Source of the DNA: Blasia pusilla | Taxonomy: Eukaryota > Marchantiophyta > Marchantiopsida > Blasiales | Direction of reading: 5' to 3' | Assembly (NCBI GenBank): GCA_050084515.1 | Contig: CM114273.1 | Span: 5,084,001 to 5,148,000 of the forward strand | DNA: 64,000 nt | Shown: piece after piece, positions 10,025-22,893 of the stretch | How the letters are laid out: every line of letters starts with the position of its first letter | Numbering within the stretch: the first letter of the stretch is position 1 | Program-made: the position numbers and the translations under genes | Notes under the pieces: model-generated | What the model was told of the DNA's origin: nothing | Database searches by the model: none | What the model saw: only the letters and a program-made list of their open reading frames with translations

Positions 10025-12211
10025 TTGTTATTTCTATAAGGAAGCATGATAGCAATGCAACATACAATCGTCCATTAGAGAATACTTGTGTTGGTGAGTA
10101 GATTCTAATCTTTTGTGTAATTTGATTTGGGATTTATTAATAATTACAGCAAAGGCAAGATGGATAGGAAATTTATATGTACAAAGATCAAAATATAAAC
10201 CAAAGTCAAACGCAACCAAATAAATATATGAAATGAAAACTCGACCTCCAATATTCCATCCTCTAATGATCTCAACATCAATGATATAAGGCATGAAAGC
10301 ACGAATAATTTACTATGCTCCATTAGCTTGTCCTTTTGTTCCATTCATGTTTCATAATGATAAAATAGGAACCCCAATCTTTAAGGACAAAAAAATGAGA
10401 CAAAAGTCCAAAAGGTAAGCATGAGATTATAAACTTTGTGGGATAAATATGGGGCATTCTGTCATTTCACATGGAATTTGCATTAAGATGCATTAACAAG
10501 ACTCTTGTACATGCCAAATATAAATATATATATAAGTATGGTAAAGATAATGATATGTTTTGCAAAACTTAAGAAATTGAATGAAAGGAATGGAAATGGA
10601 AAAGCTACATATCCATGAAATTGAGACATAACTTCATTGTTGATATAATCCAAATCTCTATTTTTAGGTGTTAAAATAGTTTTCTCTCTAAACTTTTTTT
10701 TATAAAAACCAATATGAACCAATACAATAGATTGTATTCATGAGTTTTTTCATCTTGTTAGTTTTAGTTACCATATCATCCAACAATTAGTCATATCATC
10801 CCTCCATTCCTTATGCAAAAAAAGACAACCCCCACCAACCTCCAACGACAATTTTAAAAATCTTCTTCATAAGCACATGTAGGACCTCCACATAAAAAAA
10901 TACATTATGTCTTAAAATAAAACATATCTCACAAGTAAACCAAAGAAGAAAAATAAGTATGATATCTTGAAAATTTTAGACTCTCGTAGTTGTTGTAAGT
11001 TTTATCACCTTGGTATGAGACCATAGAGGGGATCTCTTAAATGTGGCTTGCATAATTTGAGGATAATCAACACAAAACACTTGAAAAAAATCTCCACAAA
11101 AAAAAAATAGCTTTCCACCAAAAGGTAATTCTCTTAAATCACGAGAAGCCATTCCCATAGAATCTTGCAATGTACAATTGACAACCTCAAAGACATGACG
11201 ATAGGTCATAAGTGCCTCATCCCACACGATAAGCTTAGCATTTTGGATGGCAGGTGCGTCATTACTATCCATTGGTATCCGCAAGATGTAATGAGACAAT
11301 CATTATCCTACAAGAAGAGCAACAAAGTGTTGAAACATCTTCATTGCAACAAAAATATGCCTTGGCTCTTACTTGCAAGTAGAATCTTCATCCATGTTAA
11401 TTGGAATATTAAAGCAAGAATGAGTCATAGTACCTACTTCTAATAAGAAAGTTATTACCCAAGATGAGGCAACACCTAATGCAATATCTCCTTGACGGCG
11501 CACATTTTCTTTAAGGAGATTAGTCATAAAAAATTTCCCTATTTCACGTGGACTGTCAATTAAAAAGAATTTTGGTTGCGAAGACATGATGAGGTTGTTA
11601 TGTAAGAAATGAGAATGATACTTTACAAGAAAATTTGAGGAGATGTTTTGAAAGATGGAAATTCCATGTCCTTGCCAAAAGTGGGGCGTTTTCATTCAAA
11701 TTTTGAGGTTGATCATGCACATCATCTCAAACAACACGTTGCATCAAATTGAGTAATTCTAACCATGCATAACATTTGCATAGAACTCTTTGGTATTATA
11801 TAAGATCTCTACTTTTTGAAGATAAGGAGCCAAGAAGGATTTCTCTTAGAAGGTAAGTTAGGGCATGTAAGCAAAATCTAACAATCTCTTCCCTTGGTCT
11901 TCCTAGTGGTAGTAAATATCCACCAATGCAATATTGATACTCTTGACACTCAAAGGAACATTTGGAATTCTTGTGCTCCAATTGAAGCTAGTTGGAATGC
12001 GGAATTATAAGTCCGAGCTTAGAGAATGATGAATATTCACCCCAACACCAAATATAAGAGCTTGAAAAAATAAAGGCAATAGCTTTAAGAAGGGTAATAG
12101 TACTCTCCTATGCCCACAACACACTATAAACAACGAGTTTTGAAACTTGGAGTTGGTCACCTTCTTGCATTTCCAAAGCAATGCTTTAAGTTGATGACAT
12201 ACTTCCATCAT
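10025..12211 (-). pseudogene. Decayed Helitron RepHel fragment
   Basis: Read on the minus strand, the order is an N-terminal zinc-binding region (12211-12005, LLWKCKKV...CCGH), an unassigned piece (11981-11796), helicase motif I (11695-11369), motifs II/III (11299-10976, LIVWDEALM, FCGDFFQV) and the C-terminal motif region (about 10470-10030, VIINKSQ). This matches the order in the Helitron at 38.9-56.7 kb, but the Rep nuclease centre is deleted. The Walker A loop reads SPREIGKF in place of the GPGGTGKT kept in the other copy. Stops and frameshifts occur throughout, so it cannot be functional. No ends could be assigned with confidence. Confidence 0.8.
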
Positions 12212-13411
12212 AAAACCTAGAGTATGTCCGCTGATTAACAGTTATTAATACATTCAAACTTCCTTTCAAGTCTAACATCACTCTTAAGAAAGTGTTGAGT
12301 GCAACCAATGTTCAATAACGTATTGATTTTTACTGGATTATTTGTATATGGTCGATGCTCATTCCCCATACTTTCCTAAGCATATGAGGAACTACTCATT
12401 GCCATGCACCATCACAAAAAATTGCAATCAAATATCTAAGCATCGAATGTCCAATTTGATGAGTGCTAAAACATATGAGGTTGTTGTAATTAGAACATGG
12501 TAGTTTTGCAAAAAAGGAATGTAGATGCAAGGCATGTCAACTTTTAAAAATTAACATGCCTTGCATTCGCTACTAGTATTATGATATTTATGTGGATTGT
12601 AGGGCAAGAATTTATTACAATTCTCAATTATAAGATTCATAAAGCGTATCTTCCCAATATATTCATGATTGATATTTACACCGATGAGAGGCGTATGTTT
12701 GTCATCTTGTGAGTCTCTTTTTCATGTTTGTGACTAGTTTACCAATGCACTTTATGCAAGCCATTAGTGAGTCCAATCCAAGTTGATTCTAGTTTTCTTT
12801 TTCCAAATTTTGCAAGTCTCGTGAGATGCAAAATATTTTCAAATAGCTTGCATTAATATTTTCATGTGTGCCTCACAAATTACTTGCAGAGTGCAAATAG
12901 CGAGCATTGCAATGTGGGACCTTCAAGAGACACAAATGACTCAAAATTTGTTTGCAACGCAATAATTTTGGTCCACTTGCAAACAACTTGCACATCGCTA
13001 GCAAATAATGAAACCCTCTCCACAAATTCCCCTTTCGCCTCCAAACCACTTTAATTTTGTTTTTCCTCCCAGCTTTTCGAGTCACTTTGCAACTAGTTTC
13101 TTCCACATTGGAGCTAAGTCTTGACTTTTTGGGTGAGACTTTAATTGTTGAAGGACCTATAGATGAGCGATGTTTATCATGTTATATTTGTATGTTCGAA
13201 ATTATTGCTTCTATATCATAAAAAATGAATTAGAAAAAAAAACAAAGGTATATTATTAAAAAATGGGAAGAGATAAATGCCCTATAAAAAGTTGGTTAAT
13301 AGACAAAAAGTAAGTCCAAATTGAGTGAAAGAGGAGCATAAAACAACTCCGCATATTAGAGCCACATGGGATGCCCCTCAAGAACATTCTTCCCATCCGT
13401 CAAATTTCGTT

Positions 13412-13465
13412 GGACCGTGGATTGGCTGACAGTCCCCTCGGGGCCCTGTCAGCCAGTCCCGGTCC
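13412..13465. repeat. Near-perfect GC-rich 54-nt hairpin
   Basis: The 5' arm GGACCGTGGATTGGCTGACAG pairs with the 3' arm 13446-13465, with one bulged T and one G-T wobble. An inner CCCC-TC-GGGG closes the loop. It is isolated in AT-rich DNA. No promoter or coding context is visible. Confidence 0.85.
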
Positions 13466-15249
13466 CCGGCCCTTCGGTTGCGAGTGAAGAAAACCACAAC
13501 TTAGACTTTTTGTTTTACAAAAACAATTGACTATTTTGCAAGCTTGTTAAGAGTGACTTGCAAGTTAAAATTTGCCTACTTGAACTTGCAAAGACTTGTA
13601 AATAACTTGCAAAGTTGAAAAAAAATTGTGAATAATTTATGAGCACGTTACGACTCTTTTGTGATTGAGATTTTAGTGTAATAAAGTGGAATTTATCAAA
13701 GATCTATGAGAGACTTGATTAACACTTCAAGAATTTATAATGATAGTACTATAATTTTAATGGAATAAATGAAGATCCATATCTAAATTACATATGAGAA
13801 TATAATGAGACCTTTCAGATGACTTTGATTTGTGGTAATTCTCATATGATTTAGGATTAGGTTAGTTTTCTTCTTTGATTCATTTTTAGATATGGTGAAT
13901 TTCCTTAGCTATTGAGTTTTGATTATAAAATACCATCTGGACTTTGAAGAATATAATAATATCTTTCTATACTATTGAAGGAGTATATGACACCTTAATT
14001 TCTTCACAACCTCCGACGCTTAACATGTACCATACATCTATATCGTAAAATTTTTTTGAGAAATTACCTCCATATACGAGAACAATTGGAAGCCTCATTG
14101 ACTTTGAGTAGCCATGTTAACTTTTCACATAACACAAACTCCATATTAGTATTATATTAAAAAAATCCATTCGTAATGTACAACTTGTTCATTCCCCTTA
14201 TTCCCTATGGTCACAAGTATTTGTTCATTCCATATGTTCATAAAATGAAATTATTAGGCTAAATTTGGTTTGGAAAATATCAATCATCATCATAGTATTA
14301 TTTGTAGTATTATCTCACATGTTACGTGTCAGAATTTTGAAATATGTTAAAAGATATCCCAATCGGCAAATTTTTATTCATTGACTTAAGTGAGGATTTT
14401 TCAAATAAGATTTTTTGAATTAGAAATATTCATCCAAAAATATTCAATTGAAAAATCTTTAAGTCATATTTGGCATATCCATATTGAAAATATCAAGGTC
14501 AAATTTCTATTGTCCAAATATCCAATCGGAGTTTTTTGGTCAACCATTTATTATGGGCATATCCAATTGGAAAAAAAAATTAGCTAGATTTTCTTTTATG
14601 GAAAATTTTCAAATTAAATTTTCTAATTTCCAATTTGTTTTCCATGCTAAATTTTCTTTTGGGGGAATTTCTCATTGGATATTTTTTAACCCATGAAAAT
14701 TTCAAGTCATATTTTAGTTCTTGGAAATTTGGTGTAGGAAGTAACCAACTAAAAAAATAATAAGTTTTCATTTCAAAAAATTTTAGGGGATCCATTGCCA
14801 CAAATTTTCCTGTCATAGGGTTTATTTTTTCTTTTGTTTTGAATTGTTAGAATTTCATAGTTACAAGGTTTTTCATCACCATATTTGAACTCCATCCCTT
14901 TGGATTTATGTATTGTATGGATAAAACTACATGTTACTATTTATTGTATGCATAACGAAAATTGTCTACAAATATTATAGTAAGAGGAGAGACATTGATG
15001 ATTTCCACTCCCTATATCGAACTTACTATTCATAAAGGAAAGATGATTGGGGAAGGATGCCACCTAATTTCAACAAGGAGAAAATATGAAAAAGGAAATA
15101 TATTTCAAGGAATCTCAATAAATAATTATAATTGATGCACGTGGGAAATCTTCTACCAATATAGTTAGTAAAGTTCTCAAGAATTTTTATTTTTTTTCTT
15201 TGCAGATCAAGTTGTAAAATGTCTTATGAAATATGGAAGTTAAGAACTA

Positions 15250-15275
15250 CTAGTATGATACCCATGCTATGCATG
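15250..15275 (-). mobile_element. Helitron 3' terminus
   Basis: On the minus strand a CATGC-ATA-GCATG hairpin is followed after 9 nt by CTAG, with a host T next (15249). This is the canonical Helitron 3' end. The body would extend to higher coordinates; its 5' end is not identified. Confidence 0.6.
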
Positions 15276-16843
15276 CGTGAAAATCATCCGTGCATAGCAC
15301 CCGTTTCTTAATTTAAATTCCACGGCTTTGTTATATTAATTTGATTCTTTACTACACGTGTTGTCATCGGAGCAAACCACAATATACACATGTCATCACC
15401 AGAGGACAGGGTCCTCAAACCTGGTCCTCTTGTAATTATATAGATAAATTTAAATTTTGAGAACTCTTTAAGACTCAAATATTTTTTTAATATTTAACAA
15501 GGTGTCTCAAAGGGAGTTTTGGTAAGTGATGAAACCCCATGTTACAATAGTTGGCCCAACAACAAACGAGCAACTTAGCATCAAGAACTTGTGGAAAGTG
15601 GACAATACTCCACTCATATTTATTTTAAAAAGTAATAAAAATGAAATAATTATGCTACATACAAGACCACATATGTGATCTCTCAATATAAAGAAAACAC
15701 TTCTTTTGGATAAGGATTTTTTTAGATGCATTATAAGTGTACATTTCAAATTATCAAATATACCAAATTTTTTTTTTTTTTTCTTTACTTGAATTTTTTT
15801 TTACCACTCTTAAATGTTTGCTTTTGTGAATGATGTCATGAGTCTCAAGGTTAAAATGGTTATTTTTTTCTAGATATAATGGAATAGAAGCCTAATTTAT
15901 TTAAGGAAATAGAGAATTATTTTAAGCTTATTACAATATCGAACATAAACGAGGATGGACAAGGAAGGAAATAAATCCATTTAATAATTGATGTTAGTTA
16001 TTGCTTATGTTAAACTCTCCTTTTATATATTGTGTTTTAGGTTTCAAAAGAAACTAATTACAAATATTTCATATTGAATAGGGCAAGGGAAGAGAGATAA
16101 TATTTCATTGGAGATAATTTCCTTTCATCAGCAACATCTAGAAGATAAGATTGGAAAAATTCTCAGTAAGGTTGGGTTTCCAAAGATCTTACGATAAAAG
16201 GGATGAATTTTAGCAGGGGATGGAATAAGAGAAATGGATCATTTTCAATCGAAAAGGAGTTTCTTTATTTTTTCTAGTGTTAAATTTGTAAGAGGTAAGG
16301 GGAACATAGAAAAAGATAAAATTTTAATAAAGAAAATTTTCATGAAACTTTTTAGGAAAAATTGTAGTTAATAGGACAGGGAAGAAAGACAGAGAAGATG
16401 AATGCCATAAGCTTCCTACAAACCTCTTCAGAGAATTGATGTAGAAAATGACGAGATGACCCTCTCCATCCTTCTTTGGAGGAATATAAAGTAGAGAGAG
16501 GAAGAGAGTCAATTCCCATCAAACTATTTTTAGAGGAATGAAGGTAGACAATAGTGAAGGGGAAGATAATCAATGATGAGGGATGGAATGTCCCTACCTT
16601 TTCCCTTGAAAAAATGTAAGTATGAATTGAAGCATATAGAGAATGAGAGGATGAGATGTGATAGGAAAGGAGTTCCATGGATGGGAGGAATAAACCCTAT
16701 GTCGCTTCACAAAAGTATAGAGTGGGAATATGGAGTTGGAGAGAAACCCTACCTTACTCTCAAAGCTCTAAGAATGGACATAGTAGAGAATAATAGGCTT
16801 TTGCACACATAAGTTATAGTAGACAATTATAATCTATATTCAA

Positions 16844-16862
16844 TCTATACTATCAAGAGTGT
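16844..16862 (+). mobile_element. Candidate Helitron 5' terminus
   Basis: A|TCTATACTATCAAGAGTG: a TC start preceded by host A, sharing its first 10 nt with the candidate 5' end at 56679 (-). No matching plus-strand 3' end was found downstream. Confidence 0.4.
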
Positions 16863-17274
16863 TAGTCTTAGGCCTTTGAATAATTTTTTACTTAATTTCA
16901 ATGTTGGGCTTGTGGCAAAGACTTCAAACGTGTCTTCTTTTGATTGGTATATAGTCCAATTATAATTATCTTCCGATAATTTATAAAAATGCCATCGATT
17001 AATTTATTAATATGACTTATACGAGTTTATAGGCATGTCTTTGATTTTAATTATTAATGTAGTTTAAGTGGAAGAACAAAAGAGAAAATTGAATTTTAGT
17101 AGGGGAGGGGAAGAGATAAGTTGACAAAGTTAAATAAGGGAGGGTGTCAAAAAGTTTTTCTTGAAAAAAGTTCGTTGTCAATCAAAGAGGGAAGAGGAGG
17201 TGATAACTTTTTTTTTTCCTATTGGAAAAGGGAAGAGAAGAAGGGATATAAACATTTTTAAACCACCAGTGATT

Positions 17275-20200
17275 TGTTAGGAGGGGTAACTCGCACAAGA
17301 GCAGTTGCACCGTCTAGTCAAGTTCGTCCCAAGTTCAACCCCATGGTTGAGTTCTTTGCTAAGTTGAGTGCGAGCTACTAGGGGGTACGAACGGAGTAGT
17401 TGCGGAGCATCCATGACTTCTAGAGGCTCCCGGGTGAGAGTTCGCGTGAGGCTTACACTCGCTTGAGCCGGTTGATCAACCTCACTCAAGGGGTGACAGA
17501 GACTCAAGCTATCCACTCATGGTACGCGATGCTGGACCAGACCCTGCGGACACGGGTGCGAGAGGGGGTGCTTCTTATGAACATCTCCCCTACGTTGAGA
17601 GATGTTTTTAGGACCGCCAAGAACATTGACCGCAATATGGCGGAGGAGAGCATAGCCACCATGGATTATGGGCGAGAGCAGTCACGATTGTCTGCACCAC
17701 CACTTCAGCAACGTGGACTCCGAGATAGGTCGACTGTGGCACCACGAGGTTAGGGAGGATACCGGGAGGCCGTGCCACAGAGATCTGCACCTTCATATGT
17801 GGCTCAGCACCGGCTGCCTAGAATAACTTATCGATCATGTGGTGGACCCCATCATCAACATGATTGCACTTGTTAGTGTCATGGACGTGTGCCTCAGCAT
17901 GGAGGAGGAGATGGTCCGAGGCGATGAGGACCCCATCGATGGGTCCTGATCAGAGTTCTCGGAGAGTTGGTGATATTATTAGTGTGTAGGCATGGAGGGC
18001 GATGGGAGAAACGACTACAATGACTCCTATTGCTGATGCTCAAGAGGAGCATGTGTCGAGCACGTTGTCGAGGGTGGCCACGGGTGTGTACCGCGCTCCT
18101 TTATTTTTTGCTTCCGATGTTATGATATTGGGAGGTATGTTGAGGTTTTCCGGCTGGCTGCTACGCTATGTGAGCATGGAGTTGGAGTTCTGCATGATGT
18201 TCAGAGGTGATTGCAGAGGAGGTAATGGACCTGCCCTTGGAGCTGATGCTCAAGCCGTCCACATCAAATTCATGGCAGGCTGCGGCTGCTAGGATGGCGG
18301 CGATGTCGCTAGACTCGCGATAGAGCGTGCCATGGCTTCTCTTGGTGTTGTTTTGCTGGATAATCGGGGAGAGGTCTTCTAGTTGGTGAATCCAGGAGTT
18401 AGAGCTTTTAGTCCGTAGCGCGTCTTGTTGGATTCAGGACCGCAACCCTGATGTTGGGGAAAGCAACATTGAGAGGTTTGGGCCTGACAAGGGCTGATAT
18501 GGAGCGTTGTCCATTCCAGATATAGACATCCTTGGGTGGAGCGAGTACCACACAATATATCACCCGACAAGAGATCGTGGTGAGGATTTTCCCGGGACAT
18601 CCTACAGATGAGTCCGTGGTACGAGCAAAGGCAATAGTGACTGATGCAGAGTCCTACGACATCTTGGTTGGTGGAGCAATATTGTATCCAATTGGGTTTT
18701 CCTTGGATTACTAGAAGGAGTCAACATCCTACAGACCAAGATGGCAATCACATGATGGGCGTCTTAGCTCATTACCCGTTCGATTCACAGATGTAGTGAT
18801 CGAGCGACGGCCACGAGAGATGGCGACCTTAGCACCATTTAGAAGCGCCATCACTTGGGCTAGTGATTTGATTGAGGGACATGTCCATAGAGGATACGCC
18901 CGTTCTTGAAATTTCTATGGAGAGGAGTGTCATGGTCGCTGCATCAATCCGTGGAGGAGAGGTGCCGCTTTGGGGCTCGACTGAGGAGCTTCAACGCTTA
19001 GCTACTGAGCATGTGCAGACCGCGTGGAGCGAGGCGTTTGCACCAGAGTGTGACGGGTCAGAGGAACCCCATGTAGCCAAGAGTGCTCCTATGACCCCTT
19101 TGGACACCACCCGATTGTGTGGTGCATCCCAAAGGAAGGTATTCGTGTGTTGGATCTCTTTGGAGGGATCAACATTGGGTTAGCTGCAGTTTGGCAGGTT
19201 GGAGTGCGCGTGCAACAATACTTGTATATGGAGATTGATGATGTTGCGAGGCGCGCTTCACTTCACCATGTGGCGTAGTTACGCCTCCGTTTTCCCGATT
19301 TTTTGTCTGCGTGTGCCATTCAGGATTACTAGAGTTCCCTTTGGAGGGACATTTCATTGTTGGGGGCGCAAGACTTGGAGCAGTAGGGACCATAGACTTG
19401 GTCATCGCTAGTTGGCCATGTTAGGCGAAGTCGAAAGTCTTTGGGCGGGGTAGCGGATTAGCTAACTCTCGATCCAAGTTGTTTTGGGAGATGATGCGGA
19501 TCTTGCGATACTTATAGGAGCATCAATCTGGTCATCCGGCATACATTCTAGAGAATGTGCCGATTTTGGGCGATTCGAGGTCCCGTGTGATGACGAGTGC
19601 ACATCAGGTGTGCGCATGGATCGGCCCGACAGTTTTGTTAGATGCTGCAAGTGTGGGTTCACGAGCACATCGCTTGCGTCTTTGGTGGACCAACTTGGTG
19701 CCACATGAGGTGTTGCAGAGGGCTTATGCAAGAGTGGAGCGTCCCTCCGATTTGTTGGTGGATTCTATATTGATCGGGCCGTTGATCACTGGTAGTAAGG
19801 CACGATGATCGACCGCCGTTGACTGTGGTCAACAGGATTGGCATGCCAGGGCCAGCCTTTCACACATTGGTGAGTTTTCCCGCTTTCTATGCATTGAAGG
19901 AGGCCGGACCTGGCTTGGTTTGGGATGACTAGCTACAGAGGTTGGTGGAGCGCAATGCTGATGAGCGAGAGCGAGCGATGGGATTCCCCACAGTAGTGAC
20001 GGCAGTACCTTCACTATATGAGGCATCACGATGTCATGTCTTGGGTCAGGCGATGGATCTGAACTGCTTGACATGGATTTTCATCTTATGAGTAGCTGAG
20101 CAGCGTCTTTTGAGGATGCAACAAATCACAACAATTACGTTGGTGAGCCCCATGCCTATCGAGATGGTTGAAGCAGTGGCTTGGGGGGAGACCCGAGGAG

Positions 20201-22893
20201 ATCGACACACCAAGGGTGATCGGGAGAGACACCCTTGGACTTCTTGGGATGTTTTGCAGGAACGCCAAGAGATGGTAGCGAGAACATTGAGCGTGGTTTT
20301 GGGTATGGCACATAGAGATCCGATTTTGTAGTTGGCTACCGGGGAGCAGTCAAGTTTTGTTGTCCGAGACGGGGTTGCACCATAGCAACTACCGACACAA
20401 GCGCCGGAGAGTCCTACCGTAGTCACGATGGAGACTTGGGAGCCTGATATGGGCCCTAAGTTGACAAGAGGAGAGCGACGCCGAATACACCTGTTCTTTA
20501 AGATTTATAGGAGTTGTTTTTCATTTAGTATGCATGATTTGGGTATGCTGAAGGGTCCAGGGATCCGCATTGAGTTGTCGAGTGACACGTCCATCTTCCA
20601 CGACCCTATAGGTTCAATGACATGGAGAGGGCTCGATTGAGTAGGACCAGGGCTTGGTTGGAGCAGACTAGTGGAGATGTTGCATCTGAGTATGCATCTT
20701 CCTTGTCATGCCCGCCAAGAAGGATGTGCATGGCAACTCGACGGATAGGCGGATGTGTGGAGATTATCGACCTATCAATCTGCAGACAAAGTCCGATAGG
20801 CATGCCATGCCCACTTTTAAGGAGATCTTTGATGCTATTGGGCATGCAAAGGTCTTTAGTTAAATCATATTTTTGAGCCGGATACCATCAACTACATATC
20901 ATATTGGAGAACAAGTGGAAGATGGCATTTTGGGGCATCGATCCTCATCGGAAGGATTGCTTGTACTAGTGGCAGTTCTTATCATTTGGGTTAAAGAATG
21001 CCTCAGGTGAGTTTCACAGGGTTATGGATAAGATCTTGGCAGGTCTTGATTTTGCTAGGTATTATATTGATGACATTGTAGTCTTTAGCGCCACAGTTGA
21101 GGAGCATGAGCGACATCTAGAGAAGGTGTTTCGACGATTGCAGTTACGTGGGTTGAAGCTACATCCAGGCAAGTGCAAGTTCTTACCTTGCAACCTTCCC
21201 TGTATGCTTGTCGGACTCCATCAACCACTTAAGTGGCTGATGATCAATAATAATGGTAAAGGGATTACTGAATAGATAACATCTTAAATGTGCGATAATG
21301 CACACTGCAGCCTAGCACTCACCCTCATACAAGCTATACTTCACCTGTGCAGCGTTGTTCAAGTGACTAGCGTAAGCCACCACGAACTTTCTACCATCAT
21401 TGTCATGTTGGGTGAGCATGGCTCTAAGCCCCAACATACTCCAATCGGTATGCAACTGGAAAGGACGCCCCCTGATCGGTCTCCTCAATATGGGTGCGGA
21501 CGTCAATATGTCCTTGAGCAGGTGAAATGCTCTCTCTTGCTCATCACCCTCGGTGCCACTCCTGGTCAACCTTGGTCAGCAAGGTCAACGGTTTCGCAAT
21601 CGAGCTGAAACCCTTAACGTACCGTCAATAGAAGTTTTCCAATCCCATGAATGCACAAACTCCACTCACATCTGTAGGGCGAGGAATGCGCTGCACGAGT
21701 ATGACTTCCAGGTGGTGCATAGACTTGGGATGCTCAACAAGGATGTACATGGTTTGAGCCATAACCCATGCGCAAGTCAGCAAGATGCGACGGGAGCTCG
21801 TTGGCATGGAGAGATTGATGAGGAGTTGGTGCAAGGATGGCATGCGTCAGCCTATTTGGGCTTGTTGGCTATGGAGAGCCAAGTTGCTGAGACTTTGATG
21901 GCGAGGTTTGATGGAGAGTCCTTAGATCCAGAGGTTGGTGAGGAGACCAAAGGTAGCCAAGACATTCACGAAAATGGAGTGGTCTTAGAGTATCTGCGCA
22001 CTAGCAGTGTCGCGAGCACAGTGGATGCTAGAGAGCGAGATTGGATCCTACAGCAAGTCAGATAATTCCGGTGGGAGGGGACACATGTGTTGTGAGTTTG
22101 GGAAGATGGTAGAGTGCGTGTAGTGCCTCATCCTTCCTAGAGAGCACGTTTAGTGCGTCATGCCCACGAGGAGGTGGGTCATTTTGGAATAAAGCGGATG
22201 TACAACTTGCTCCAGATACAATATTGGTGACGAGGCATGAAGATTGATGTTCAGCAATTTGTTGCCAGATGCATGGTGTGTGATCGAGTGCAAGCATCAT
22301 TCAATGCTCTGACTCCACAGTTGTATCCACTTCCAATCATGAATTTAGGTTTTAGATGGAGTTTGGATTTTGCAGGACCTTTACCTGTGGCGGAGCGCCA
22401 TAGTCGTTATATGTTGATGATGGTCGAGCACTTCTCAAAGTGGATAGAGTTGGTTGCATTGCTTGACAAAGCGAGTGAGGGAATAGCGTATGCTTTCCTA
22501 GATCGAGTTCTGAGTCTTTATGGCGCACTTGCTGAGGTGTTGACATACCAGAGTATAGAGTTCCGTGGGGAGTTTTCAGGCCTTATGTGATCACGCGCTG
22601 ATCGACCGCCGCACCACTTTGCAAGATCATCTTGAGGCGGATGGACTAGCGGAGAGGGTTGTGTAGACGATGAATAGAGGATTACGCAAGTATGGCTTGC
22701 AGAGAGGTCACCTAGGAGATTGGGACCTTCATTTGCCATGGTTGGCGATGGGATACAGATTCAGCAGGCAGGCATCCTTAACGTCTTTCTCACCGTACTT
22801 GCTGCTTTATGGCCGTGAGCCACATTTACTTACGGCCATTTGTCGAGATGTTGATGAGGTGTTGAACCTTGATGACCCTGATGTATGGATATA
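17275..22893 (+). mobile_element. Degenerate Ty3/gypsy retrotransposon, copy 1
   Basis: Gag-protease-RT-integrase order is recognisable on the plus strand but split by stops and frameshifts. Gag is at about 17275-17900 (HSWYAMLDQTLR). Protease is at about 18380-18720, with LLDSG followed by a stop. RT ends at about 21190 and keeps YIDD at 21063-21074. Integrase spans about 22080-22890 (HFGIKRMYNLL, CMVCDRV, WSLDFAGPL). In the integrase core the second acidic motif reads LTYQS, so the DDE triad is incomplete. The segment about 21188-21697 is inverted. No LTRs were found at either edge. It is more GC-rich than the surrounding DNA, so it is younger than its AT-rich host region or escaped similar decay. 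Confidence 0.85.
21188..21697 (-). pseudogene. Inverted RT/RNase H segment inside gypsy copy 1
   Basis: The minus strand reads RIPRPTDVSGVCAFMGLENFY, then FHLLKDILTSAPILRRP and KFVVAYASHLNNAAQ, which is the RT connection/RNase H start. The flanking RT (KLHPGKCKFL) and RNase H end (YDFQVVHRLG) read on the plus strand. Comparison with copy 2 shows one inversion of about 0.5 kb with loss of the region following KFF at the left junction. Confidence 0.8.

Larger units (their letters stand above)
12212..17274. other. AT-rich gene-free region
   Basis: About 5 kb of AT-rich DNA with frequent stops in all frames and no recognisable coding. It contains a GC-rich stable hairpin (13412-13465), a Helitron-type 3' end on the minus strand (15250-15275) and a Helitron-type 5' end on the plus strand (16844). 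The 14340-14700 stretch repeats motifs such as AATATCCAATYGG at irregular spacing. Confidence 0.6.

Noticed and set aside
13966-13985. TCTATACTATTGAAGG as another Helitron 5' end
   Set aside because: The preceding base is T rather than host A and no matching 3' end was found.
14390-14816. AT-rich frames of 65-78 residues
   Set aside because: Composition-driven frames rich in F/K/I/N without family features, in repetitive AT-rich DNA.
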